Source: Chaetomium olivaceum
Lineage: Eukaryota; Ascomycota; Sordariomycetes; Sordariales; Chaetomiaceae
NCBI GenBank assembly: GCA_039881045.1
Contig: JAYWVB010000011.1
Span: 496,001-560,000, forward strand
DNA: 64,000 nucleotides
Direction: 5' to 3'
Below the pieces are notes generated by a model. That model was given only the letters and a program-made list of their open reading frames with translations, made no database searches and was not told where the DNA came from. Position numbers and translations under genes: made by a program. Positions 47,663 through 57,823 of this stretch are shown here, piece after piece. Numbering within the stretch: position 1 is the first letter of the stretch; every line of letters begins with the position of its first letter.

Positions 47663-50623
47663 TTGTGGATGCTTCCATGACTCACGAACGGGGTTCAGGA
47701 GACCGCCGGTTCCGGCCGGACAAGGTGGGCACCAGGCGACTAGAAGTTACGACCTGATATTACGATACTTCTGGATGCAAATTCTATTACTGTGTAATTA
47801 TAGCGTTGTAGAAGCAACTGTGGCGGTCCATGTCTTCTTGTGTTGGTCATTTGTCGTCACAATGCGCGTTGTTGTCACAGCGAGACTGAAATGAACCGAC
47901 GAGTTCGCAACCATTGAAGGGTCCTGGAGAAGCTAGGGCTATTAGTGATAAAGCTCTACCGTTTATTTGCTATACTTCTATGTCTTTGAAGCTTGTAAGT
48001 TAGGTATTACTGCTGCAAAGTAAAAGGCACTCATGTCGAGGGATGAGGTCCAGTTGCTGTGGGTTTATCAACGATGTTAACAACACACACAGTAGCCAGT
48101 AATAGCAACGCTTCCGAGTGTGAAAGAGCGCCATAGTTAATAAGACGACTGTAATTGATCCATTTTAACGGACTATAAACATTATCTTTAAACATTTGAC
48201 ATCAACAGCGACCAAACGGGGGTAACTCAGCACGGTTGCCATCGTCTGTATGATATCGCATATGGGGAGTAAGCTACCGCACAGCTTGGAAGACTGCTCT
48301 TTCAGAGTGTAGGTATGAGAATCGGAAGCCGCGTGATATTGGGGGTTACTTACTCGAAAACCTGCTCAGCCCACTTCATGGATCATGAGTAGCCGTTGAA
48401 TACATCGGTCCGTGATGATGCAATTTCAGTAGAGTTTCATTGGCGGTGTAAAGGAGTCGGCGGGACTAATATATCAGCATTGCACTTGGGAATAACTCCA
48501 CGGTTTTCTCTTACTCGGGGACGTAGACCAACCGCTGTTCTCGGGGCGTCACTAGTAGTAAAATGTTGCCCGTTGAGTGTGCTAACTATTATCATTGGCG
48601 CCTTCTACGACAGCTACGTAGCTTGAGTAATTTTGTTCTCCTTGTTAGAATCCTTTCATGTATTTTTGTCACGGCCTTCTCGAGGTCGATCCATATCCCC
48701 ATGTTTGTTTTGCTTCGATCAGAGTTCGAGCCACGCCCAAGCAAACAAGCTACCGAGGGCTACAAACATGCCTGGTAATAGGGCTAGTTGTGGCATTTGG
48801 TGGCGTTAAAGCTGTGACGCTAGACTGGGGCGTGGTATAGCTATGAGATATAGTCTAACGAAAACTCCTCGCTCTCTGTTACCGGACTCGCGGTGACTTG
48901 ATATGTATGTAGTCGGCCGAGATGGTCGGATACATTAACAGTCTGGTTGCTAGTTACCACGGGGGGTTTGACAAAGCGTCACACACCGCCCTTATCGATT
49001 TGAGGTCACGAATCACGTCCCTTTCCACACCCGCTTCATTTTACAAGTCCTACAAGGAGGACGATGATCGGGAAGGAGCAATATCCCAGACCCTTCCCTC
49101 GCACCTGTGTTGGCCATTAATGAAATCGGCCTCACAGCCGACAAGGTAAGTTTTCGACCTTTGCTTAACGAAACGCGGCGCGTCGAGATGACTTCCGAGC
49201 CCAAAATCAACATCCGGGTGAGATAACCGAGATCTGCAGATCCCCGCGCCGGGTCTGTAACGGGACCGGCAGCTGCAGTCGAGAGCCGGCGCCGGAGCGG
49301 GTCTCGAAACGGCCAAAAAAAGCCGAACTCCAAAAGACAATAAATTCGTGTAAAATAAATGAGTAAACAACAAAACATGGAGAGACAAAGAAAAGGAATA
49401 CAAATAGAAACCGAGTAAGAGAAATGTAAATCGAGTGAATATGACCTTTTTTAGATTTTCGGAACTGTTATTTCGTTCTTCCAACTCGAGCTTTGACACT
49501 GGGAGTCCGACTTCTTTTGCCCATGGGGTGACGGGGCTAACGAAAGCACGGACCCTGATCGGCTGAAACACCTCTGCCGCTTGTTGAAGCGCGACGCTCC
49601 GAGCCAGTCATTCAAGAGAACCACACCAAAAGCACGCCAGAGACGACAGGTTCAGGAGGATTGAATGCCTTAGTTGCGTTGACTCAATCCAAGATGAGCG
49701 CTTGCTCTGCTCGTGCGGCGGGATTGTTTGGTCGCTTGGCTTCCTTTAGTGAGTGAATTCAATTTTTGACGCCAGGGATTGAAGATGGCCAGACTTTTTG
49801 GTTTTGTTCATCCTGGGGTGGGATCGCTGTTTGTTGCTGGCTCCGGTCGCTTGGCTCATTTCGCAGATCCCTGCCTGGCAGAGGGCGGCAGCTGCCAACG
49901 ACTGCCGGGCGTCACCTCAGACGGCAAGCAGACCGAGGATGGATGCTGACTTGGGTTTGGCGAGACCACCGAAGAGCGGTGGCTTGCTTGGCTTTTCAAT
50001 CCTGGACTTCTTGTGTAAAAGTTGGAGCCCACATCGTCTCGCGATGTTTGCAAAAATTGGTGCGGTGTGGATTGGAAACACTGGGTTGCGCGATGCGATT
50101 GGACTGCGTCGCAAAGGAAATCGAAATCGTTCTGTGCAAAACAAAGCTGCCATTGGTGTTCCTGGATTCCTGCCAGGCAACGCAGGAACGGCCAAAGGGT
50201 GGCATGCAAGGAGCATGCGCCCGAGCTAAAATTAAGGAGATTCGATGAGTGGCCGCTTGGCATCTGATGCACCCCAGCATGAATCCAGGCACAACTGCTG
50301 GCTGGCTGGGGACTCCCCGGAGCCGCCCATAACAGCCCAAAGGGGGGACCCACCCACCCCTGGGTGCCCGTTTTTATACCTTCATTTCCCTCGTCGCCCG
50401 CGCTTGTCCGCTGTTCCACCGTCTTTTCACAAACCAAAAACGTCGTTCATTACAGAGTCTCGCGCTCGATCCATTCGTTTCCACGCGCCTACGGCATATA
50501 TCCTACCGTCTCGAAATCGCGTCGATTCAACTACCCTACGGCCTTCCTGCCTTGATAACATCGACCTAAATAACCTCGCGCGCGTAATTCAATTGACCGC
50601 CGTCTTCCTCACCAACCGCCACA
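47663..50623. other. Gene-free, partly AT-rich region
   Basis: Sequence from about 47.7 to 49.6 kb is richer in A and T than the rest of the window, with many stops in all frames. I see no conserved frame, terminal repeat or target-site duplication. It could be old, mutated repeat DNA. The last few hundred bases (TATA-like TTTTTATAC near 50370, then C/T-rich sequence) are the likely promoter and leader of the next gene. Confidence 0.45.
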
Positions 50624-51442
50624 ATGCTCGTCAAATCCGTTGCCGCTTTCGCGGCTCTTGCTTTCGCCGCCAATGTCGCTGCTGAGCCCATGCCCTACAG
50701 GCCGACAATGATGAAGACCTCCACCCGCGCCCTGTTCGGAATTGCCCGTCGCGAGGAGCAGCCGGGGTACCAGCCGGAGGAGGCTGTGTGCAACGAGGGC
50801 AACACCTGCGAGGAGGCGTGCGGTGCCGGCTACCAGACCTGCAGCTCCAGCGACAGCCAGGTCCACTGCTTCAACCCCACCGCCGGAGAGCTTTGCTGCC
50901 CCGACAAGTCCGGTAGTACGTGATCCCGATCGCCGAGTCATTGTTGTTATTGTTGTTCCGTCGTTGCTGACCAATTTCTAGACTCTTGCGAGGAAGGCTA
51001 CTACTGCACCGCCGACAACAAGGGCGAGACCTGGTGCTGCCCCGAGGGCATGGACCTGGCCGCCTGCGCCGCCGCGTACAGCGTGGACGGCGGCCTGGTC
51101 TCGCAGACCCCTCCCCCGGCCACCTCCACCTCGACCACCAGCTCTAGCACCAGCACCAGCAAAGCCACCACCAAGGCCCCGACCACCACTACCACCACCA
51201 CCTCGACCTCCACCCCTGCCTCCTCCCACACCGTCGCGCGCAACACCACCTCCCCGGTCGACTCCCCCACGAGCGCCGTGTTCCTGCCCAGCGCGAGCTC
51301 CGTCCAGAGCAACTCGACCTCGGTCTCCACCGTCAAGCCCGCCCAGCCGACCGAGAGCAAGGTCGAGGAGGGCGCCGCCAGCATCGTTGGCCCCGCGACC
51401 GCCCTCGTCCTGCTCGCGGCTGGGTTCGCCGCCCTTCTCTAA
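50624..51442 (+). CDS. Secreted Cys-rich, Ser/Thr-rich protein, probably GPI-anchored
   Basis: The 250-aa product starts with a signal peptide (MLVKSVAAFAALAFAANVAA). A Cys-rich ectodomain of 12 cysteines contains two related modules: CGAGYQTC..HC..LCC and CEEGYYCTADNKGETWCC. A long Ser/Thr/Pro-rich stalk (about 110 residues, many TTT and STS runs) follows and would be heavily O-glycosylated. It ends with a hydrophobic tail (VGPATALVLLAAGFAALL) preceded by small residues, as in GPI-anchor signals. One intron fits (50916-50981, branch GCTGACC). The start has a good context (CCACAATGC). This looks like a cell-wall or plasma-membrane surface protein of a fungal family without a firm name. Function is unknown; the topology is inferred from these signals. 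Confidence 0.82.
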
Positions 51443-53444
51443 GAAGCTGGATGCTCATAACAGCATCATCCCTTTGACCTCGCCGTACCTTTTTGTTTTG
51501 TGAGGGGGGGGGGGGGGTCGGGGGACACTGCTTTTACGAGATATGAGACACGACAAGACAGAGAGAAAGCGGTAGCGGGCACCTAACCTAATTTTACCCT
51601 CCCACAACTTTAATCTGTGTAGAGTTGGGATGTTATGTGTTTTCCGGACAAGCGCTTTTTTTTGTATGCAGTCGGGGGGATGCTAGGGGAGGTGGGGGGT
51701 TGTTTATCCAGGCGGGGGGGGGGCTTGGATTGAGGGGGGAGCGGGATGGGGGTTGGTTGGGTTGTATTGTTGGTTTGCGCGCGTGGCACATGATGGGCTT
51801 GCTTATCCTTCTACTTGATACTCTGCCGGGGCGCACACGTCCTCGGGCTTTCGTGCTTTTTGCTTTGGTGCGGTCTGTATGGAAAACCTTGACTTCTTGT
51901 TCCTACTTGCGCCGGAGACAATAATATGCCAGTTTTGCACAGTCTTTGCGTGTTGTGTTCTGATACACGTCTCGAGTCTGTTGGCCAGTGTTTATGGACT
52001 AACTAATTGTAATGTTTATAACTTAGGTAGTGTGAAGTTACCTCCCTTGGTGCGCTCACCAGACAAGATCGCAATCGGTCAACCGTCGCTTCCAAGCCAC
52101 AATGGTGACCGTTCTCCATGCATATTCCAGCCATGGCTATAAGCCCAGACTCATGGCAGCCTCGGACCGTGACGATCTGGCGATCCATCCTCACATCATG
52201 CACCAATTCCCGAACTTGGTGAGGGGTGACCCTCCCTGGGCTACTGGTTTTTCAGTGTCGGCCACGCATTTAAGAATCAAGAGTCGTCCTTTTTCCTAGT
52301 CATATACACGGACGGCCCTGAGTGCGTCCGGTTAGCGCGGGCTCAGAGGAAAGGTTGAGAAGGGTGTCAGTCTGAACATGCGCAAGGGGGCGCGCGGCCG
52401 GCGCGATGAGTCTTCGCAACGGCCGTAACGTCCTGTGTCGCCTAATAGGCAGCTTGATGATATGATGCTGACTTCTGGACCACCTGACCTGGACTGGGGG
52501 CAGGGAGAAGGACCTACTGTGGGTTAACTATGTATATTTGTCACGAGGCAAACTCCGTGGTCTAAAACATGCGCAATTTGGAGAGCGGCCACGTTCTCGA
52601 CGTCGTTTCTAACCTGATCTGGCAACTTCGAGATTGGCTGCCCAGTGACCCTCCATCCACCCCCCACTCGCTTCCTGACTTTGTTGGTCTCTGACTGTTG
52701 AGGTCGGGGTAACTCTGCTGGCTTTAGTTTGATCCCCGTTGTTCTACTGGACACATGTATTACTCTGTATTTTTATAGTTTAACAATGTCACTGGTTTAG
52801 GCCGTACCCTAACTACATGCAAGATGGTGATCTCGTGCGCCACGCCGATAGATGGACTGCAGCCTTGAGTAACCGTAGCTTGCATGTATGTACAGCCTAT
52901 TTGCAGTGCTGGCGCCGTTCGTCCCGTCCAGACAAACAAGGTGTTTCGGCTGGAGATAGGCCTTAGCTGGACGGAAAAATCTTGGTGGCGGCAAACATGT
53001 GCGTGTACAGTCACTTTCAGAAAAAAGCTGCCAAAAAACCTGGGTTTAGTTGTAACACCGAGTTCCATCCCCTCTTCTGTTTGGTTCCAACCCCTTGAGT
53101 TACAATTTAGGGATAACGGAACATGGTTTGAGGTTGACATCAAGACAGGGCCGTCTTTCGCATTGTTAAACATAACGCTGAATCAAGCGCCGCTTCCTGG
53201 GAACCGGAACGCTAGAAGCAACTCACGCGAGAAAGAAGAGTGGTAATATGAGAGAGTATAAATTAAGAGGCGGTACTTCGTATCCTAATCCCACTCTGTT
53301 AATCCCCAATGATGCCTGGAGTAGACAGGGCCGGCAAGCATGGTGTGGAATTACAAGTTTGGCCTTCAGAGGCATAAACGGGGGCCGATAAGTGTGTGGT
53401 CCACATAGGCGAGGGTTGTGATACCCTTTTCAACAACATCAGAT
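51443..53444. other. 3' flank and intergenic sequence, no gene
   Basis: Immediately downstream is a poly-G tract of about 15 (51503-51517) and another G-run near 51714, likely within or just past the 3' UTR. The remainder shows no protein-like frame or RNA gene. Confidence 0.5.
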
Positions 53445-53518
53445 GGTTTCATGGTGTAGTTGGTTATCACGTCAGTCTAACACACTGAAGGTCTCCAGTT
53501 CGAGCCTGGATGAAATCA
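53445..53518 (+). tRNA. tRNA-Val (AAC)
   Basis: A 74-nt intronless cloverleaf: acceptor GGTTTCA/TGAAATC (one G-U pair), D-arm with GTGTAGTTGGTTATCAC, anticodon stem TCAGT/ACTGA with loop CT-AAC-AC, T-arm CTCCAG-TTCGAGC-CTGG, discriminator A. T-runs follow at 53531-53534 and 53548-53553. Confidence 0.95.
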
Positions 53519-53547
53519 TTACAACTATCATTTTGCCCTTGAGCACA

Positions 53548-53553
53548 TTTTTT
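53548..53553 (+). terminator. Pol III T-run after tRNA-Val
   Basis: A T6 run 30 nt after the tRNA, backing up a weaker T4 run at 53531-53534. Together they form a plausible Pol III terminator. Confidence 0.45.
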
Positions 53554-55151
53554 GCCCATTACCAAAGCCTCACTGACTAAGACGTGAGGAACCTTTGCCC
53601 TGTTTTGCTATTAGCGAAGTGATCCTCCGACCTTCGCAGGCCCCGTCATTGGGGGCTGTCGGTGATGGGGATCCGTCCTCGGGACCGGGCCGGATGCTAC
53701 GGTGGTATTGGATGCCGGTACTTCTTTGAGGTCTCGAGTCGGCGGGCCGCACACGTGGGGACGCCGCTGACAAAGGGGCTTCGGTCGAAAGAACGTTGAA
53801 GGCAAAAGTGTCAGAGAAGGAAGGGCAGCATGCGACGGGGGCGTGGCTCAGCTTTTGAACTTGGCTCTCTTTTGATGAGTATTTCCCGACTGCCATCGGT
53901 GTGGGTGGGGTCCACACGATCTCGGCATCGGATTGTCCGTCGCCTCCCTGCGTCACTCAGTGTTTGCTTGCTTGTTCGTCAACGATGATCTTAGGATGTC
54001 TCGGGTAGTGTTGATGAATTTGCCCATTCTGAGATAAACAGATGAAGATTGTTCGGTCGAGGCCCTCTGTCTCTGACGGTTTCTGGTACGTACCACCCCT
54101 ATGTGGAGCCGCGGCAATCAAGTCAGCCTTGAAGAAATGAGCTAAAAAAGCACTTCACTTCCTTCAACTCGACATGTCATTTGTGCAACTGTCAGATTCG
54201 GGGTCAGCAACCCGCTCTCTGATTGCACCTATCGCGCTTGGAATGGACGCCAGAAGACGGCGCAAAAGTCATGCCACAGGCTCGTTCCAAAAACAAACGC
54301 TGTCTGGCCGCGTCGTGTGCAACCCAGGACGCTTTTGGGAAGCAAACAGCGCGCTAGACGATGGGGTGGCGTTCGGTCGCGAGAACTCGGTTGCATTGGT
54401 GGGTGCGCTTGGGCTTTCTCATTCCCCTGGGGGCTGAGGTTTTGGTAACGAAACCCGAGAACCCCAGACCAGACCCCGCTTCTTCCGGAGACAATATGCC
54501 ATCCCATCACATCTGTGGAGGGCTCGGCATTGGCTTTCCTGTCGTACGAAGTAGGTAGCTACTCGGATAGGAACTTGTCGCTGGGGAACTGCCTGGGATG
54601 ATGACAGACTCATGCGTTTTCCTGTCGTTGAATCAAGTCAAGACACATATGGGCTCCTACGCGCCGGCCAGCTGCAGGGGAAGTCGACGTTCTTTTTTTG
54701 GTTTCGCTTGAGGACTCTCTGGGCTCTCAACCATGGAAGTCCTCCCCAAGGCCCTAAAGCAAATGCGCCAAGGCGCCGGCAGCGCCTCTGCCACTCTCTG
54801 CACGATGGCGGCTTTGTTCTGACTGTGCACGCATGGCTGAAGAATCCCGCTTTTTCAGCCATCCATTGTTGTCCGAGTCGCCTTTCTCACTTCCTTTATC
54901 CCCATCCTCCCTGCCTAGCTAACATCTGGGCGGGCGAAGCGACAATGACCCCACCGTTCAAGTTCTAGACCACCAGAGCGGCCTGTTTGACAGTCAGGGA
55001 TTGAAAGGCCGGGTTCAGGTGTGAATAGTATATTCTTCAAAGCCTTCCCTATACCTTACCTTCCCCCCCTGCCCGTGCTGGGCCCCTTGCGGCACCTTCG
55101 ATCCTTAATCACCACATCGCCATCCCCCATCTAGCATGACACTCCAGTAAC
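53554..55151. other. Intergenic region upstream of the sugar transporter
   Basis: 1.6 kb with no supported gene. The final 300 bp, C-rich with ATAGTATATTC near 55026, are the likely promoter and leader of the transporter. No clear regulator sites can be assigned. Confidence 0.45.
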
Positions 55152-57159
55152 ATGGTCGGCGTCGTGATATTTCCCTCCTTGACGGGCACGGCCGATCTAT
55201 CGAGGGTCGAAGCGCCCGTGACCTTCAAGGCCTACCTGCTCTGCGCCTTTGCCGCCTTTGGCGGAATATGTGAGTCGAGTTTGAACTGCTGGCGGCTTAA
55301 CTACCTCGGGTCCGCAAGTACTGTATGTACATACTAACACTCCGGCAGTCTTCGGATATGACACGGGTTGGATGTCGGGGGTGCTCGGCATGCCCTTCTT
55401 CATCACGCAATACACCGGACTACAGTATGACTACGAGACCAGAACACCGATCGGCATCAGCCCTACCGAGTTCGCCCTGCCGTCGTCGACCAAGTCGCTC
55501 ATGACCTCGATCCTGTCCTGCGGCACATTCTTCGGCGCCCTGATCGCCGGAGATGTGGCCGACTTCATCGGCCGCCGCCCGACCATCATCATCGGCTGCG
55601 GCGTGTTTAGTGTCGGCTGCATCCTCGAGATCGCGTCGACAAACCAGGTGGTGCTTTTTGTCATGGGCCGGCTGGTCTCGGGGCTGGGCGTGGGTTTCAT
55701 CTCGGCCACCATCCTCCTCTACATGGCGGAGGTTGCGCCGAGACGGGTGAGAGGTGCGCTGGTCTCGGGCTATCAGTTCTGCATCACGCTGGGGATCCTG
55801 CTGGCCAACTGCGTCGTCTACGCGACTGCCAACCGAAACGACACGGGTTCCTACCGCATCCCGGTCGGGATTCAGTTCCTGTGGGCGCTGATCTTGGGTA
55901 TCGGGCTGTTTATTCTTCGTGAGTACCATTCAGATCCTGTGCTTGCCCATCGATGCTAACAAACACCAACCAGCCGAATCGCCTCGCTTTCACGTCATGA
56001 AGGGCAAAATCAACGCGGCGGCAAGGGACCTGGCGCTGGTGCGCGGCCAGCCGATCGACTCGGACTACATCAAGGACGAGCTGGCCGAGATTGTGGCCAA
56101 CCACGAGTACGAAATGCAGGTCATCCCGCAGACGAGCTACATCGGGTCGTGGATGGCCTGTTTCCAGGGATCGCTATCCAAAGGCAACGGCAACCTGCGG
56201 CGGACGATTTTAGGGACCGGCATCCAGATGATGCAGCAGCTCACCGGTTAGTACACATTACCCACTGACTACCCTACCCTTCCATGTTATCCCCCCAAAG
56301 ACTAAAAAGTACCCCCCCAAAAGGCGTCAACTTCATCTTCTACTTCGGCACCACCTTCTTCCAACAGCTGGGCACCATCGGCAACCCCTTCTTCATCTCG
56401 CTCGTGACCACGCTGGTCAACGTCGTCTCGACGCCCATCTCCTTCTGGGCCATCGAGCACATGGGGCGACGGCCGCTCCTCAACTGGGGCGCCGTGGGCA
56501 TGATCGTGTCGCAGCTCATCGTGGCCGTCGTCGGCGTGACCGCGGGCCGGCCCGACCTCGAGGGGGGCCACAACCAGGCCGCCGTGCGCGCCATGATCGC
56601 CTTCATCTGCATCTACATCTTCTTCTTCGCCGCCACCTGGGGCCCCGTCGGCTGGGTGATTGTGGGCGAGTGCTTCCCGCTGCCGATCCGCTCGCGCGGC
56701 GTGGGCCTGTCGACGGCGGCGAACTGGTTCTGGAACTGCATCATTGCCGTGATCACGCCGTATATGGTGGGCAATGAGCCCGGGTCGGCGGACCTGGGCC
56801 CGCGGGTGTTTTTTATTTGGGGGTCGCTGTGTGTGCTGTCGTTGGCGTTTGCGTATTTTTTGGTGCCCGAGATGAAGGGGTTGACGCTGGAGCAGATTGA
56901 TACGATGATGGCGCAGAGTACGCCGAGGAGGTCGGCTAGTTGGAGGCCGACGACGACGTTTGCGGCGAGGATGGGCAGGGTGAGGGGGGAGTCGAGGGAG
57001 GGGAGTGAGAAGCAAGGGGGGAAGTGGTGGAACGGTGTAGGTTGGGGTTTTTCGGGTTCTGGGTGGGTTGGATCGGGCTGGGGCAATGCAAAGTATGGGC
57101 GTTTTGGCGATGGAAATATCTGGCTTTTTGTTTTAGGTATTTTATTTGTCTCGAGGTAG
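55152..57159 (+). CDS. MFS sugar (hexose) transporter
   Basis: Twelve-helix sugar porter of the plasma membrane, a proton symporter or facilitator for monosaccharides. The N-terminus (VEAPVTFKAYLLCAFAAFGGI|FFGYDTGWMSGVLG) is the typical fungal hexose-transporter start. Signature motifs are DFIGRRP, GRLVSGLGVGFIS, the central PESPRFHV, QQLTGVNFIFYFGTTFF, EHMGRRPLLNWGA and the C-terminal VPEMKGLTLEQIDTMM. Introns fit at 55270-55348, 55919-55973 and 56247-56323 with correct phases, giving 598 aa. The last 60 residues (Gly/Trp/Ser-rich, after RGESREGSEKQ) are unlike family tails. A slip in the GGGGGG run at about 57015 may have hidden an earlier stop. Substrate cannot be deduced. Confidence 0.94.
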
Positions 57160-57823
57160 CCTGCATGAATGCAATGCAATAAAATTCACTCAAAGCTGTC
57201 GGGCGCATGTAATCCGGCATTTAATCACCGACTGACTGTGCGCCGTTGTATGTATGTATGTATGGACATAACTTGTCAGCTTGGCCGAAAACTGTCGCCG
57301 GCAAGGTGAAACCACTCCCGTCAATTGCCCGTTCGCCACCGGGATTTTAGCACCCTGTCAATCGGAAACTGATACGAAATACGGGATGAACGTGTTCAAC
57401 GGCCGTGGTTTCCCGGCGTGGGTTCCCCGGTTTCCATGCTAAACCGGGAACCAAAAGGGAAATCGCACGGGGCCGGCGTGACTCACGGCCGAGTCGCACT
57501 GGCCGGATCGGGTCATGCAAGCACGGCCCGCAGCTGATCTGTGCCGATTGTGTCGAGGGTTGTCGAGGTCCGGGCGACGTTGGGCAAGACGGGAATTTAT
57601 GGGGGCGACTTTGAAAGGTTAATCGTTGTAATTGGAGAAAATGGTATTGAGTTCCCAAGACTGGATATATAACCTGAGGCCAGCTTCCTCATTATAAGGT
57701 TTCCAATTTCGATAACAGTTGCATGCTTCATTTCGTGCCTCAACACCCACACACAGACACAGACACATTTGACAAACACACTTGCTTGTCACAGTACCTC
57801 ATCAAGTGAAACTAGCACTCGCA
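57160..57823. other. Intergenic region between sugar transporter and ABCF gene
   Basis: 664 bp holding the transporter 3' UTR and the ABCF promoter. A TATG tetranucleotide run lies at 57247-57265. No gene is seen. Confidence 0.5.

Noticed and set aside
49798..50229. 144-codon frame upstream of the GPI-type protein gene
   Set aside because: Hydrophobic start but no homology-like pattern; an equally long frame exists on the opposite strand.
56302..57015. Antisense open frame over the sugar transporter
   Set aside because: It mirrors the transporter exon; composition is His/Arg/Pro-rich, as expected from the complementary strand.
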